Assembly: GCF_023078375.1 (NCBI RefSeq)
Contig: NZ_CP095554.1
Coordinates: 744,001-808,000 of the forward strand
Direction: 5' to 3'
Origin: Roseomonas gilardii subsp. gilardii
GTDB taxonomy: Bacteria; Pseudomonadota; Alphaproteobacteria; Acetobacterales; Acetobacteraceae
DNA: 64,000 bases
A model generated the notes under the pieces. It searched no databases and was not told the DNA's origin. It worked only from the letters and a program-made list of their open reading frames with translations. Shown here piece after piece: positions 52,140-61,178 of the stretch (position 1 is the first letter of the stretch; each line of letters opens with the position of its first letter). A program made the translations under genes and the position numbers.

Positions 52140-53444
52140 TCAGCGGTTCACCAGCTTGGCCGGAACCATCAGCACGATGGCCGCGCCGAGCACCAGGAAG
52201 CCCGCCAGCACGTACATGCCCATGGCCGAGGACTGGGTCATGTCACGCAGCGTGCCGATCAGGTAAGGGCTGGCGAAGCCCGCCAGATTGGCCACCGAGT
52301 TGATGAGGGCGATGCCCGAGGCCGCCGCCGCGCCGGACAGGAAGGCGGTGGGCAGCGACCAGAAGAGCGGCGCGCAGGCCAGCACGCCCGCCGCGGCCAT
52401 CGAGAGGAAGATGATCGCGATGGTGGTGCTGGACGCCGTCGCCGCGATGATGAAGCCTACGGCCCCCAGCAGTGCCGGGACCACCAGGTGCCAGCGGCGC
52501 TCGCGCCGCGCATCGGCGCTGCGGCTGAAGCCCACCATGGCGATGATGGCGCAGATGAAGGGGATGGCGCTGAGCAGGCCGATGTTGAAGTCGCCCGACA
52601 CGCCGGAGGCCTTCACCAGCGTCGGCATCCAGAAGGTCAGCCCGTACTGGCCCATGACGAAGCTGAAGTAGATCAGGCACATCACCCAGATGCGCGGGTC
52701 GCGCAGCACGACGAAGACGGACTGGTGCTCATCCTTGCCGCTGCCATCGGCCGCGATGTTGCGGGCGAGGATGTCCTTCTCGTCCTCGTCCAGCCACTTC
52801 GCGCTCTTCACGCCATTGTCGAGATAGGCGAGCAGGACGAGGCCCAGTACGACGGCGGGCACGGCCTCGATCAGGAACATCCACTGCCAGCCGCTCCAGC
52901 CCTTGATGCCGTCGAAGCTCTGCATGATCCAGCCGGAGAGCGGGTTGCCGAGGATGCCGGCGGCCGGGCTGCCCGCCTGGAAGATGGCGAACATCTTGGC
53001 GCGGCGGTTCGAGGGGAACCAGTAGGTGAGGTAGAGGATGACGCCCGGATAGAAGCCGGCCTCCGCCACGCCGAGCAGGAAGCGCAGCACATAGAATTGC
53101 CAGGCATTCTCCACGAACATGAAGAGCGCGGAGAGGATGCCCCAGGTGATCATGATGCGCGCCATCCAGATGCGCGCCCCCACCTTGTGCAGGATGATGT
53201 TGCTCGGCACCTCGAAGAAGAAATAGCCGAGGAAGAAGATGCCGGCGCCCAGGCCGAAGACGGTCTCGCTGAAACCCAGTTCCTGCGACATCTGCAGCTT
53301 GGCGAAGCCGACATTGACGCGGTCCAGATAGGCCACGACGTAGCAGAGCATCAGCAGAGGCATGATGCGGAAGGCGACCTTGCGGTACAGGCCGTCCTCC
53401 GTCGCCGCCGGAGCAAGGCTCGCGGCGCCGGCATGTGCGCTCAT
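52140..53444 (-). CDS. MFS transporter, anion:cation symporter type (tetronate uptake)
   Basis: The 434-residue, ~12-helix protein opens MSAHAGAASLAPAATEDGLY and has YLDRVNVGFAKLQMSQELG (motif typical of ACS symporters such as tartrate, gluconate or phthalate transporters), GLGAGIFFLGYFFFEVPSNI and GVAEAGFYPGVILYLTYWF. As the last gene of the erythronate/threonate operon it is the likely proton symporter for those acids. It lies 58 bp after otnC and is followed by an intrinsic terminator. Confidence 0.9.
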   Translation of the reverse strand: MSAHAGAASLAPAATEDGLYRKVAFRIMPLLMLCYVVAYLDRVNVGFAKLQMSQELGFSETVFGLGAGIFFLGYFFFEVPSNIILHKVGARIWMARIMITWGILSALFMFVENAWQFYVLRFLLGVAEAGFYPGVILYLTYWFPSNRRAKMFAIFQAGSPAAGILGNPLSGWIMQSFDGIKGWSGWQWMFLIEAVPAVVLGLVLLAYLDNGVKSAKWLDEDEKDILARNIAADGSGKDEHQSVFVVLRDPRIWVMCLIYFSFVMGQYGLTFWMPTLVKASGVSGDFNIGLLSAIPFICAIIAMVGFSRSADARRERRWHLVVPALLGAVGFIIAATASSTTIAIIFLSMAAAGVLACAPLFWSLPTAFLSGAAAASGIALINSVANLAGFASPYLIGTLRDMTQSSAMGMYVLAGFLVLGAAIVLMVPAKLVNR

Positions 53445-53502
53445 AGTGTTCCTCCAGATCGGCCGCGCCGGTGCAACGGGGGCGCGGCGGACCGTGTCTC
53501 TC

Positions 53503-54135
53503 TCAGTTGAAGGTGCGGAGAAGATCCTCGACCTGCTCCGTGGACAGTTCCCTGGCCCCGCGCCCCTGCAGGAGCAGCGCGAGCTTGGCCGATTCCTCCA
53601 GCTCCTCCGCGGCATAGACCGCGTCGGTCAGTGTCTTGCCGGACACCACTGGCCCGTGATTGGCGAGCAGCACCGCGCGGGCCTCGCGGGCGGCTTCGTG
53701 GATCTCCCGCTCCATCGCCGCGTCGCCGGGGCGGTAGTAGCGGATCACCGGCAGCACCCGGCCCACGCGCATGACGAAATAGGGCGTCAGCGGCGGGATC
53801 GGCGCCGTATCCTCCGGCCCGGCGAGGCAGCCGATGGCGGTGGCGTAGGTGGAGTGCAGATGCACCACCGCCCCCGCCTCCGGCCGCGCGGTCAGCACGG
53901 CGCGGTGCATGAAGACCTCCTTGGAGGGCTTGTCGCCGCCCACATGCCTCCAGTCCGGGTCGAGCTTGCTGATGCGCTCCGCCTTCAGCCGGCCGAGGCA
54001 GGAGTTGGTCGGCGTCATCAGGTAGCCGTCGGGCAGGCGCACGCTGATATTGCCGGCGCTGCCGACGGAATAGCCGCGTGCGAAGAGACTCGCGCCGAGT
54101 TCGACGAGAAGTTCACGCAGTTCGGACTCGGTCAT
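53503..54135 (-). CDS. otnC: 3-oxo-tetronate 4-phosphate decarboxylase
   Basis: OtnC decarboxylates 3-oxo-tetronate 4-phosphate to dihydroxyacetone phosphate. The 210-residue class II aldolase-fold protein has YSVGSAGNISVRLPDGYLMT, the metal site VVHLHSTYATAIGCLAG and VLLANHGPVVSGKTLTDAVY. Context with otnK and otnI decides between the many class II aldolases. It starts 31 bp after denD. Confidence 0.93.
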   Translation of the reverse strand: MTESELRELLVELGASLFARGYSVGSAGNISVRLPDGYLMTPTNSCLGRLKAERISKLDPDWRHVGGDKPSKEVFMHRAVLTARPEAGAVVHLHSTYATAIGCLAGPEDTAPIPPLTPYFVMRVGRVLPVIRYYRPGDAAMEREIHEAAREARAVLLANHGPVVSGKTLTDAVYAAEELEESAKLALLLQGRGARELSTEQVEDLLRTFN

Positions 54136-54166
54136 GTTCGCATGTCCCTGCAGCAGAGGTCGGAGG

Positions 54167-55132
54167 TCAGCGGACGAATTCGTCCTTGTATTGTTGCACC
54201 ACGGCGTCGAAATCGCCGTCGCGGGTGAAGCCGAGGGCGAGCGGGCGGCCCACCTCGAAATCGCCGGGCCAGGAACAGACGATGTCGATCACCCGCTGCT
54301 CCGGCTCCTGCGTCACCAGGGCGCGCGGGGCGGGGCCGCCGACGCGCTCCAGGCTTTCCAGCATCTGGCCGACGGTGACGCAGATGCCGGGCAGGTTCAG
54401 CACCCGCCAGCCGCCGATGCGCTCGCCCGGCACGGCCAGGGCATGGACGAGGTTGGCCACCACCACATCCGGGGAGGAGAGCCACATCCTCGTTTCCAGC
54501 GGCACCGGGCAGTTGGAGGCGATGCCGGCCAGGGGCTCGCGGATGATGCCGCTGGCGAAGGAGGAGGCGGCGGAGTTCGGCTTGCCCGGGCGCACCACGA
54601 TGGTCGGCAGGCGGCAGACGCGGCCATCGACGAAGCCCTTGCGGGAATAGTCGTTGACCAGGATCTCGCCGATCGCCTTCTGCGCGCCATAGGAGGAGGC
54701 AGGCATGGTCGCCATGGTCTCGGGCACCACCGCCGGCATCTCCCCGCCGAAGACGGCCAGCGAGCTGGCGAAGACAAAGCGTGGCGCCTTGCCGGTGGCG
54801 CGGGCGGCCTCCAGCAGGGCACGGGTGCCATCCACGTTCACCCGCATGCTGAGGTCGAAATCCTGCTCCGACTGCCCGCTCAGCACCGCCGCGAGGTGAT
54901 AGATGCCGGCCGTCTCCGCCGTGACCAGGCCGCGCACGAAACCCGGGTCGGCGATGTCGCCGGTGACGGAGGAGACGCGCGCATCCTCGACCGGGCAGGG
55001 GGCGAGATCGACCGAGACGATGCGGTCGAAGGCCGGCAGGCCCTCCTTCGTCCCGGCGCCGGCCAGGAGGGCGCGGATCACGCGGCTGCCGAGGAAGCCG
55101 GCGCCGCCGGTGACGATGATCTGCATGGGCAT
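54167..55132 (-). CDS. denD: D-erythronate dehydrogenase
   Basis: DenD oxidises D-erythronate to 2-oxo-tetronate with NAD. The 321-residue extended SDR has MQIIVTGGAGFLGSRVIRAL, the catalytic YGAQKAIGEILVNDY (YxxxK), and GFVDGRVCRLPTIVVRPG, typical of the DenD group of NAD-dependent epimerase-like proteins. The ATG at 55132 lies 4 bp after the DeoR-family gene. A second ATG (MQII) lies two codons later. Confidence 0.93.
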   Translation of the reverse strand: MPMQIIVTGGAGFLGSRVIRALLAGAGTKEGLPAFDRIVSVDLAPCPVEDARVSSVTGDIADPGFVRGLVTAETAGIYHLAAVLSGQSEQDFDLSMRVNVDGTRALLEAARATGKAPRFVFASSLAVFGGEMPAVVPETMATMPASSYGAQKAIGEILVNDYSRKGFVDGRVCRLPTIVVRPGKPNSAASSFASGIIREPLAGIASNCPVPLETRMWLSSPDVVVANLVHALAVPGERIGGWRVLNLPGICVTVGQMLESLERVGGPAPRALVTQEPEQRVIDIVCSWPGDFEVGRPLALGFTRDGDFDAVVQQYKDEFVR

Positions 55133-55136
55133 GCTC

Positions 55137-55913
55137 CTATCCCTCCGCCCCTGGCACGGCGATGTGCAGGGCGAGGCCCCGGTGGATGATCGCGTCGCGC
55201 ACATCCTCGGGCAGGTTGGAATCGGTGATGATGGCGGAAAGCGCCTCGAGCGGCAGGGCGTTGAAGGTGCCGATGCGCCCGTACTTGCTGCTGTCCGTCA
55301 CCAGGATGCTGCGGGAGGCGCTCTGCGCCACGGCCCGCTTGACCGCCACCTTGTTCTCCGACGGCGTGGAAACGCCGCGCAGGCCGAAGGAGGAGGTCGA
55401 GATGAAGGCGAGGTCGAAGTTGAAGCGGCGGATCGCCTCCGCGGCGGGGTCGCCGACGCAGGACTGGTTCTCGCGCTCCACCTGCCCGCCGGTGTGGTAG
55501 AGGCGGCACCCCGCCTCCCGCATCAGGAAGGCGGCGATGACGAAGTCGTTGGTGACGACGGCGATGTCGCTGCGCCCGGCGAGGCCCTTGGCGATCTCCA
55601 GCGTCGTGGTGCCGGCATCGAGGTAGAGGATGCCGCCGCGCGGGATGAAGTCCAGCGCCATGCGGCCGATCGCCACCTTCGCCGCATGGGCCATCACCGC
55701 CTTGCTGACATGCGACGGCTCGAAGGAGATGCGTTCCGGCAGGCGGAGGCCGCCGGCCACCGACATCACCTGGCCTTCCCGCTCCAGCTGCTGGATGTCG
55801 CGCCGCACGGTCATGTGCGAGACGTCCAGCAGCTCGGTCAGTTCGCTGATGCTCAGCACGCCGCGCTCGGCGAGGCGGGCGAGGATCAGCTTCTGACGCT
55901 CGGCGGGAATCAT
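55137..55913 (-). CDS. DeoR/GlpR-family transcriptional regulator of the tetronate operon
   Basis: The 258-residue repressor-like protein has the N-terminal helix-turn-helix ERQKLILARLAERGVLSISE and VSHMTVRRDIQQLEREGQV, and the sugar-phosphate sensing domain with LDAGTTTLEIAKGLAG. Similar regulators (YgbI) accompany otn genes. It sits inside the operon, implying autoregulation. Inverted TGTGAATTT-type sites upstream of ltnD are its likely operators. Confidence 0.9.
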   Translation of the reverse strand: MIPAERQKLILARLAERGVLSISELTELLDVSHMTVRRDIQQLEREGQVMSVAGGLRLPERISFEPSHVSKAVMAHAAKVAIGRMALDFIPRGGILYLDAGTTTLEIAKGLAGRSDIAVVTNDFVIAAFLMREAGCRLYHTGGQVERENQSCVGDPAAEAIRRFNFDLAFISTSSFGLRGVSTPSENKVAVKRAVAQSASRSILVTDSSKYGRIGTFNALPLEALSAIITDSNLPEDVRDAIIHRGLALHIAVPGAEG

Positions 55914-55920
55914 GCTGGCC

Positions 55921-56715
55921 TCAGCGGGTCCCGGAGGCAGGCGTCTTGTAGGGGGCGAACCAGCCCAGCCCGGCCTCGGTCTCGCCGCGCGGGTTGTACT
56001 CGCAGCCCACCCAGCCCTTGTAGCCGACGCGGTCGAGCACGGCGAAAAGATGCGGGTAGTTCAGCTCGCCCTCGTCCGGCTCGTGCCGCTCGGGCACGGA
56101 GGCGATCTGCACATGGGCGAACCTGCCGTCCATCTTCTCGATCAGCTTCGTCAGGTCGCCATCCATGATCTGCGCATGGTAGAGGTCGAGCTGCACGGAG
56201 ACGTTCGGCCGCCCGACGCGCTCCACCAGCGCCACCGCCTCCAGCTGATGCGCGATGAAATAGCCGGGCATGTTGCGGCTGTTGATCGGCTCCACCAGCA
56301 GGGTGATCCCTTCCGGCGCCAGCATGTCGGCGGCGTGGCGGAAATTCTCGACGAAGGCGTTCTCGCAGGCCGCGCGGTCCATGCCGGCGGTGATGCCGGA
56401 CATGCCATGCAGCGTCTTGCAGCCCAGCGCCTTGGCATAGCGCAGGGCGATGGCGACGTTGTCGCGGAATTCCTGCTCGCGGCCCGGGATGGCGGCCATG
56501 CCGCGCTCGCCATTCGCCCAGTCGCCCGGCGGCATGTTGAACAGCGCCTGGGTCAGCCCGGCGGCCTTCAGCCTCTCCGCCACAACCTCCGGCGGGTGCT
56601 CGTAGGGAAAGAGGAACTCCACCGCCTGGAACCCCGCCCTGGCGGCCGCGGCGAAGCGGTCGAGGAAAGGAACCTCGGTGAACATCATCGAGAGATTGGC
56701 AGCAAAACGCGGCAT
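55921..56715 (-). CDS. otnI: 2-oxo-tetronate isomerase
   Basis: OtnI converts 2-oxo- to 3-oxo-tetronate. The 264-residue TIM-barrel protein of the Hyi (hydroxypyruvate isomerase-like) family begins MPRFAANLSMMFTEVPFLDR and has LFNMPPGDWANGERGMAAIP, LLVEPINSRNMPGYF (metal-binding Glu) and VQLDLYHAQIMDGDL. It lies 13 bp after otnK and 7 bp before deoR. Confidence 0.94.
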   Translation of the reverse strand: MPRFAANLSMMFTEVPFLDRFAAAARAGFQAVEFLFPYEHPPEVVAERLKAAGLTQALFNMPPGDWANGERGMAAIPGREQEFRDNVAIALRYAKALGCKTLHGMSGITAGMDRAACENAFVENFRHAADMLAPEGITLLVEPINSRNMPGYFIAHQLEAVALVERVGRPNVSVQLDLYHAQIMDGDLTKLIEKMDGRFAHVQIASVPERHEPDEGELNYPHLFAVLDRVGYKGWVGCEYNPRGETEAGLGWFAPYKTPASGTR

Positions 56716-56728
56716 GTCGTCCGTCTCC

Positions 56729-58000
56729 TTAGCCCGCCAGGTCCTGCGCTTCGAAGAAGAAGCGCTCGCCTCCGAAATTCCCCGACTTCAGCGCCAGGGA
56801 GAGCGGCTTCCCGACCGCCTTCACCCAGGGCACGCCCGGCGCGATCTGCGGCCCGATATGGAAGCCGCCGATGCCCAGCGACTGGGTGACGATGCCGGAG
56901 GTCTCGCCGCCCGCGACGATGAACTGGTCGAAGCCCGCCGCCTCCAGCTTCCGCGCCAGGGCGCCGAAAACGCGCTCCACCGCCTCGCTCGCCTCGGCGG
57001 CGCCGAAGCGGGCCTGGATCTCCTTCAGCTTCGCCGGTTCGGTGGTGGCATAGACCAGCGGCGCCCATTCGCCCTTCGGCTGCGCCAGCACCCAGTCCGC
57101 CAGCTCCTGCGCATAGGCTTCGGCATCGCCCAGGCTGCGCTCGACCTCGACGAAGAGCGACGGCGCGGCGGCGCGATAGGCGGCCACCTGGGCATTGGTC
57201 ATCTGCGAGCAGGAGCCGGAGAGCACGATGGCGCGGCCCCTGGCCGGGCGGCCCTCGGCGGCGGCGCTGGCCGCGTCGCCTTCCGTCTTCCAGGCCCGCG
57301 CCATGCCGTCGGCGAGGCCGGAGCCGCCGGTGACCAGTCTCATCTCCGCCACGGCCTGGCCCATCACCACCAGATGCGCGTCGCTCAGCGCGTCCAGCAC
57401 GGCATAGCGGAAGCCCTTGGCCTTCAGCGCCGCCAGCGCCGCGCGCACGGCATCAGCGCCCTGGTCCATGACGCTGCTCGGCACGTTGCCCGTCCTGCCA
57501 CGGGACTGCGCGTCCATCAGGCGCATCAGGTTGCTGTCGGTCATCGGCGTGACGGGATGGTGCCGCATGCCGGATTCCTCCAGCGGCACGCCGTTCACGA
57601 AGAGATAGCCGTTGTAGATGGTGCGCCCGTTCACCGGCAGGACCGGGCAGATCACCGTGAAATCCTCCCCCAGCGCGTCGAGCAGCGCATCCGTCACCGG
57701 GCCGATATTGCCCCTGGGCGTGCTGTCGAAGGTGGAGCAGTACTTGAAGAAGAACTGCGGGCAGCCCCGCGCCTGCAGCCACTTCAGCGAGGCGAGGCTC
57801 TGCGACACCGCCTCCTCCACCGGGCAGGAGCGGGTCTTCAGGCTGATGACCACGGCATCGGCCTCGACCGCCAGATCCTCCGGCGGCACGCCGTTGAGCT
57901 GCACGGTACGCAGCCCGTTGGCCACCAGGAAGCCGGCGATGTCGGTCGCGCCGGTGAAGTCGTCGGCGATCACGCCCAGACGCATGGTGGCGGCCATCAC
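56729..58000 (-). CDS. otnK: 3-oxo-tetronate kinase
   Basis: OtnK phosphorylates 3-oxo-tetronate at C4. The 423-residue DUF1537-type kinase shows LGVIADDFTGATDIAGFL near the N-terminus, FFKYCSTFDSTPRGNIGPVT and IVAGGETSGIVTQSLG in the nucleotide-binding C-terminal domain. Its ATG overlaps the ltnD stop as ATGA, showing tight coupling. The order ltnD-otnK-otnI-deoR-denD-otnC-MFS is complete for the pathway. Confidence 0.94.
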   Translation of the reverse strand: MMAATMRLGVIADDFTGATDIAGFLVANGLRTVQLNGVPPEDLAVEADAVVISLKTRSCPVEEAVSQSLASLKWLQARGCPQFFFKYCSTFDSTPRGNIGPVTDALLDALGEDFTVICPVLPVNGRTIYNGYLFVNGVPLEESGMRHHPVTPMTDSNLMRLMDAQSRGRTGNVPSSVMDQGADAVRAALAALKAKGFRYAVLDALSDAHLVVMGQAVAEMRLVTGGSGLADGMARAWKTEGDAASAAAEGRPARGRAIVLSGSCSQMTNAQVAAYRAAAPSLFVEVERSLGDAEAYAQELADWVLAQPKGEWAPLVYATTEPAKLKEIQARFGAAEASEAVERVFGALARKLEAAGFDQFIVAGGETSGIVTQSLGIGGFHIGPQIAPGVPWVKAVGKPLSLALKSGNFGGERFFFEAQDLAG

Positions 58001-58914
58001 TTGGTCTTCCCTTCCACGCCCGGCAGCTCGATGCCGGCGAAGGTCTTGATCACCGCCGCATCGTCCTCGCGGCCATGGCCCGCATTGCTGGCATTGGCGA
58101 ACATCGTATAGGCGGTGCTGGCCAGCGGCAGCGGGAAGCCCAGCGACAGCGCCGTTTCCGTCACCAGCCGCAGGTCCTTCACGAAGATGTCCACCGCCGA
58201 ATGCGGCGTGTAGTCGCCATCGACCACATGCTTCATCCGGTTCTCGAACATCCAGCTGTTGCCGGCGGCGTTGGTCACCACCTCGTACATCGTGCCGAGC
58301 GGGATGCCCGCCCTGGCCGCCAGCGCCATGGCCTCGGCCCCCGCCGCGATATGCACGCCGGCGAGAAGCTGGTGGATGATCTTCACCGTGGCGCCGAGGC
58401 CGATCTCGGCGCCGATCTCATAGACCTTGCCCGCGACCGCATCGAGCACGGGGCGCAGCCGGTCGAAGGCCGGTTTCGGCCCGGCGGCCATCACCGTCAT
58501 CTGCCCGGCCGCCGCCTTGGCGGCGCCACCGGAAACCGGCGCGTCCAGCATCAGCAGGCCCATCGCTTCCAGCTCCGTGGCCAGGGCGCGGGCATCGGCG
58601 GCGGAGATGGTGGCGGAGACCATGACGCCGGTGCCTGGGCGCAGCCTCCGCGCCAGCCCGTTCTCGCCCAGCAGCACCGCACGGCACTGCGCGGCGTTCA
58701 CCACCAGCAGCAGCACGGCATCCAGCTCCCCGGCGAAGGCACCGGCATCCGGCCCCGCCGCGACCGCGCCGGCCTCGGTGAGCGCCTGGCAGGCCGCGGG
58801 GTTCAGATCGGCGCCATAGGTCGCCAGCCCAGCCGCGAGGCAGGAGCGCGCCGCGCCCATGCCCATGGAGCCGAGGCCGACCACACAGACCCGGTACCGG
58901 TTGTCGCTGCTCAT
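57997..58914 (-). CDS. ltnD: L-threonate dehydrogenase
   Basis: LtnD oxidises L-threonate to 2-oxo-tetronate with NAD. The 305-residue beta-hydroxyacid dehydrogenase has VCVVGLGSMGMGAARSCLAA (Rossmann), LDAPVSGGAAKAAAGQMTVM (substrate-binding) and ATVKIIHQLLAGVHIAA with the catalytic Lys. It is the first gene of the operon; its promoter lies in the upstream 209 bp gap. Confidence 0.93.
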   Translation of the reverse strand: MSSDNRYRVCVVGLGSMGMGAARSCLAAGLATYGADLNPAACQALTEAGAVAAGPDAGAFAGELDAVLLLVVNAAQCRAVLLGENGLARRLRPGTGVMVSATISAADARALATELEAMGLLMLDAPVSGGAAKAAAGQMTVMAAGPKPAFDRLRPVLDAVAGKVYEIGAEIGLGATVKIIHQLLAGVHIAAGAEAMALAARAGIPLGTMYEVVTNAAGNSWMFENRMKHVVDGDYTPHSAVDIFVKDLRLVTETALSLGFPLPLASTAYTMFANASNAGHGREDDAAVIKTFAGIELPGVEGKTK

Positions 58915-58925
58915 CGGTCCTCCGA

Positions 58926-59035
58926 TGTGAATTTCTGATCGCCCGCTTGCGCGTGGCCGGGGTTATAGCCCCGATCCAGGCGCCGTTAAGAGCAAAAAGC
59001 ACAAAAATTCACACGAAGGAGATAGATTTTCACAT
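58926..59035. promoter_or_regulatory. Operator sites for the DeoR-type regulator upstream of ltnD
   Basis: TGTGAATTT (58926-58934) is repeated as the inverted AAATTCACA (59005-59013) and again as TTTTCACAT (59027-59035), in an A/T-rich stretch unlike the surroundings. DeoR-family repressors often bind several such separated repeats and loop DNA. The region overlaps the likely ltnD promoter and extends toward the bicupin gene. Confidence 0.6.
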
Positions 59036-59074
59036 CAGCGCCGCTTCCCCTGGGGAAAACCGGCTGGCGCGCGG

Positions 59075-59104
59075 GCCGGGGGAGGCCTGCGGCCTTCCCC
59101 CGGC
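59075..59104. terminator. G/C-rich hairpin after the bicupin gene
   Basis: GCCGGGGGAGGCC pairs with GGCCTTCCCCCGGC around TGC. It lies 20 bp beyond the bicupin stop codon and so probably terminates that gene on the minus strand. It resembles the solo end hairpins elsewhere. Confidence 0.6.
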
Positions 59105-59123
59105 GGAAGCGGCGCCCCGCGGC

Positions 59124-60077
59124 TCAGGCCGCTTCGTAGGTGACGGTTTCCTTGCCGGAATCACCCACCACCAGGAAGAGGGTGGCGTCGCTGAAGTCGT
59201 CGTTGCGGAAGTAGTGCGGCCGGCCGGCGGGGGTCTTCACCACGTCGAGCGGGCCGAGCTTCGATTCCACGACCTGGCCGTCATCGCCGACCCAGCCGAC
59301 GGTGACGCAGCCTTCGAGCACCAGATAGGCGTCCTCGACATCGCGCACATAGGGCTTCACGCCGACGCCGCGGGGGATGCCCAGCATCTCCTTGCGGGCG
59401 GTGGTGGACTGCACGCCGCCCTCCCCGACATAGATCTTGCGGAAGAAGCCCGCCTTCTCACGGATCACCGGCTGCTGGGTGAAGCGGATGACGTGGTGGG
59501 CCATGAGCTGCTGCAACGGGTGCGTGCCCTCGGTGGACAGCATCTCCGTCTGCCCCGGCTTCGCGCCGAAGGCACGGGCGAGCGCGGCATCGGTGTCCTT
59601 CGGGTGGTAGACATAGCGCGGCGGCTCGGGCTTGCCGACATCGACGCTGATGCTCATCAGCACGGGCTTCACGCCCTCGTTGCGGAAGCCGTGCGGCACG
59701 TCGCGGGCGTTCAGGATCATGTCCTTGGGGCCGAGCTTGACCTCGACCACCTGCCCGTCCTGCTCCCAGCCCACGGTCAGCACGCCGTCGATGATGAGGA
59801 AGCTCTCCTCGATCTCATGCGCGTGGCAGGCCGCGTACTTGCCTGGCTCCTTGTGGATCAGGCTCAGCGTGAAGTTGTCGGCCTTCATGGTGGAGGTGTC
59901 GCCGACCTTGGGCGAGCCGCCGGCGCCGATATAGCGCATCTGCGCGCGGGACAGTTCCGGGAAGCCGCGGTTGGAGGGGAAGGCGTCCCAGTCGAAGGCC
60001 TTCTGCGCGTGGCGGCCGATATGGCGCTGCAGGTCCACCTCCAGCGAGACCGCGGCGGGGGGGGCGATGACGTTCAT
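59124..60077 (-). CDS. Bicupin protein of unknown substrate
   Basis: The 317-residue protein has two cupin domains: the first about residues 60-160 (KYAACHAHEIEESFLIIDGV), the second about 220-310 (YVRDVEDAYLVLEGCVTVGW, RPHYFRNDDFSDA). The first keeps the HxH and Glu metal-site pattern; the second has fewer histidines. Length and layout recall gentisate dioxygenase-type bicupins, but key residues are not clear enough to name a reaction. It diverges from an IclR regulator (84 bp), which may control it. Confidence 0.8.
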   Translation of the reverse strand: MNVIAPPAAVSLEVDLQRHIGRHAQKAFDWDAFPSNRGFPELSRAQMRYIGAGGSPKVGDTSTMKADNFTLSLIHKEPGKYAACHAHEIEESFLIIDGVLTVGWEQDGQVVEVKLGPKDMILNARDVPHGFRNEGVKPVLMSISVDVGKPEPPRYVYHPKDTDAALARAFGAKPGQTEMLSTEGTHPLQQLMAHHVIRFTQQPVIREKAGFFRKIYVGEGGVQSTTARKEMLGIPRGVGVKPYVRDVEDAYLVLEGCVTVGWVGDDGQVVESKLGPLDVVKTPAGRPHYFRNDDFSDATLFLVVGDSGKETVTYEAA

Positions 60078-60122
60078 CCGGAACTCCTTCCTTGCAGGTG
60101 CGGCCGTGCCGTCCGGAGTCCG

Positions 60123-60155
60123 GTGTAGCCAGGATTGTGTTGGCCTGCTATACAC
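60123..60155. promoter_or_regulatory. Imperfect inverted repeat, candidate IclR operator
   Basis: GTGTAGCCAGG and CCTGCTATACAC form a partly matched inverted repeat around a 10 bp centre. It lies in the 84 bp between the divergent bicupin and iclR-type genes, a typical place for an IclR-family operator. Confidence 0.45.
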
Positions 60156-60161
60156 TGTTTT

Positions 60162-61019
60162 ATGGGCAAACAAATTTCCGATGCGGACGCCTCCCGCGCG
60201 GCGGCGGGCGAGGCGGATGACCGCTACCTCGTGCCCGGCCTGGTGCGCGGGCTGCAGGCGCTGCAGGCCTTCACCCCCGAACGCCGCCGCATGACGCTGG
60301 TGGAGATCGGCGCGGCGCTGGGCATCACCCGCTCCGCCGCCTACCGGCTGGTCTATACGCTGGACCAGCTCGGCTTCCTGGTGCACGACCCGCAGACGCG
60401 CACCTACGCGCTGGGCCCGGCCGTGCTGCGGCTGGGCTATGGCTACATCGCCTCCCGCGACCTGCTGGAGGTCGCCGCGCCGCATCTGGAGGCGCTGCGC
60501 GACCGCACCCATTGGTCCGCCCATCTGGGCGTGCTGGAGGGACGGGACGTCGTCTACCTGATGCGGATGCCGACGCGGCGCGCGGTGTCCTCGGTGGTGC
60601 AGGTCGGCTCGCGCCTGCCCGCGCATGCCACCGGCATGGGCCGCGTGCTGCTGGCGGGGCTGGAGGATGCGGCGATCGAGGCGCTCTACCGCGATGCCGG
60701 GCTGGAATCCTACAGCGGCCGCACGCCGGCCACCCTGCCCGCGCTGCTGAAACAGGCGCGGCTGGACCGGGCCTCCGGCACCGTCACCAATGTCGCCGGC
60801 TATGAGGCCGGGGTGACGAGCATCGCGGCACCGGTCCGCGACGTCTCGGGCCGTGTCGTGGCGGCGATCAACATCTCCACCGTCGCGCTGCTGGTGACGG
60901 AGGCGGAACTGCGCGGCCCCCTGGCGCAGGAGGTCGCGGCCAGCGCCGCCGCGATTTCCCGGGCGCTGGGCCACGCGCCGGCAGAGACCGCATCCCAGCC
61001 CCGCAAGGCAGGCGGCTGA
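60162..61019 (+). CDS. IclR-family transcriptional regulator
   Basis: The 285-residue protein has a winged helix-turn-helix (LVPGLVRGLQALQAFTPERR, then IGAALGITRSAAYRLVYTLD) and an effector-binding GAF-like domain (VLEGRDVVYLMRMPTRRAVS, LPAHATGMGRVLLA, ISTVALLVTEAEL). The ATG at 60162 (MGKQISDADASRAAAGE) is preferred to one nine codons upstream. It diverges from the bicupin gene and is followed by a TctC-type binding protein. Confidence 0.92.
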   Translation: MGKQISDADASRAAAGEADDRYLVPGLVRGLQALQAFTPERRRMTLVEIGAALGITRSAAYRLVYTLDQLGFLVHDPQTRTYALGPAVLRLGYGYIASRDLLEVAAPHLEALRDRTHWSAHLGVLEGRDVVYLMRMPTRRAVSSVVQVGSRLPAHATGMGRVLLAGLEDAAIEALYRDAGLESYSGRTPATLPALLKQARLDRASGTVTNVAGYEAGVTSIAAPVRDVSGRVVAAINISTVALLVTEAELRGPLAQEVAASAAAISRALGHAPAETASQPRKAGG

Positions 61020-61178
61020 GGCCGCCCCGCCAACCCCCCCGCCTCCCCCCATGCCCCCCGGCCGGGAATTCCTCCGGCCGGGACCGGGAAAGCCGGAAGC
61101 GGAGCCACCCCTCCGCTTCCCAACAGGCCGAAACGCCGGCCACGCGTCCCAACAAACGATCCTGAACGGGAGTCCCTC

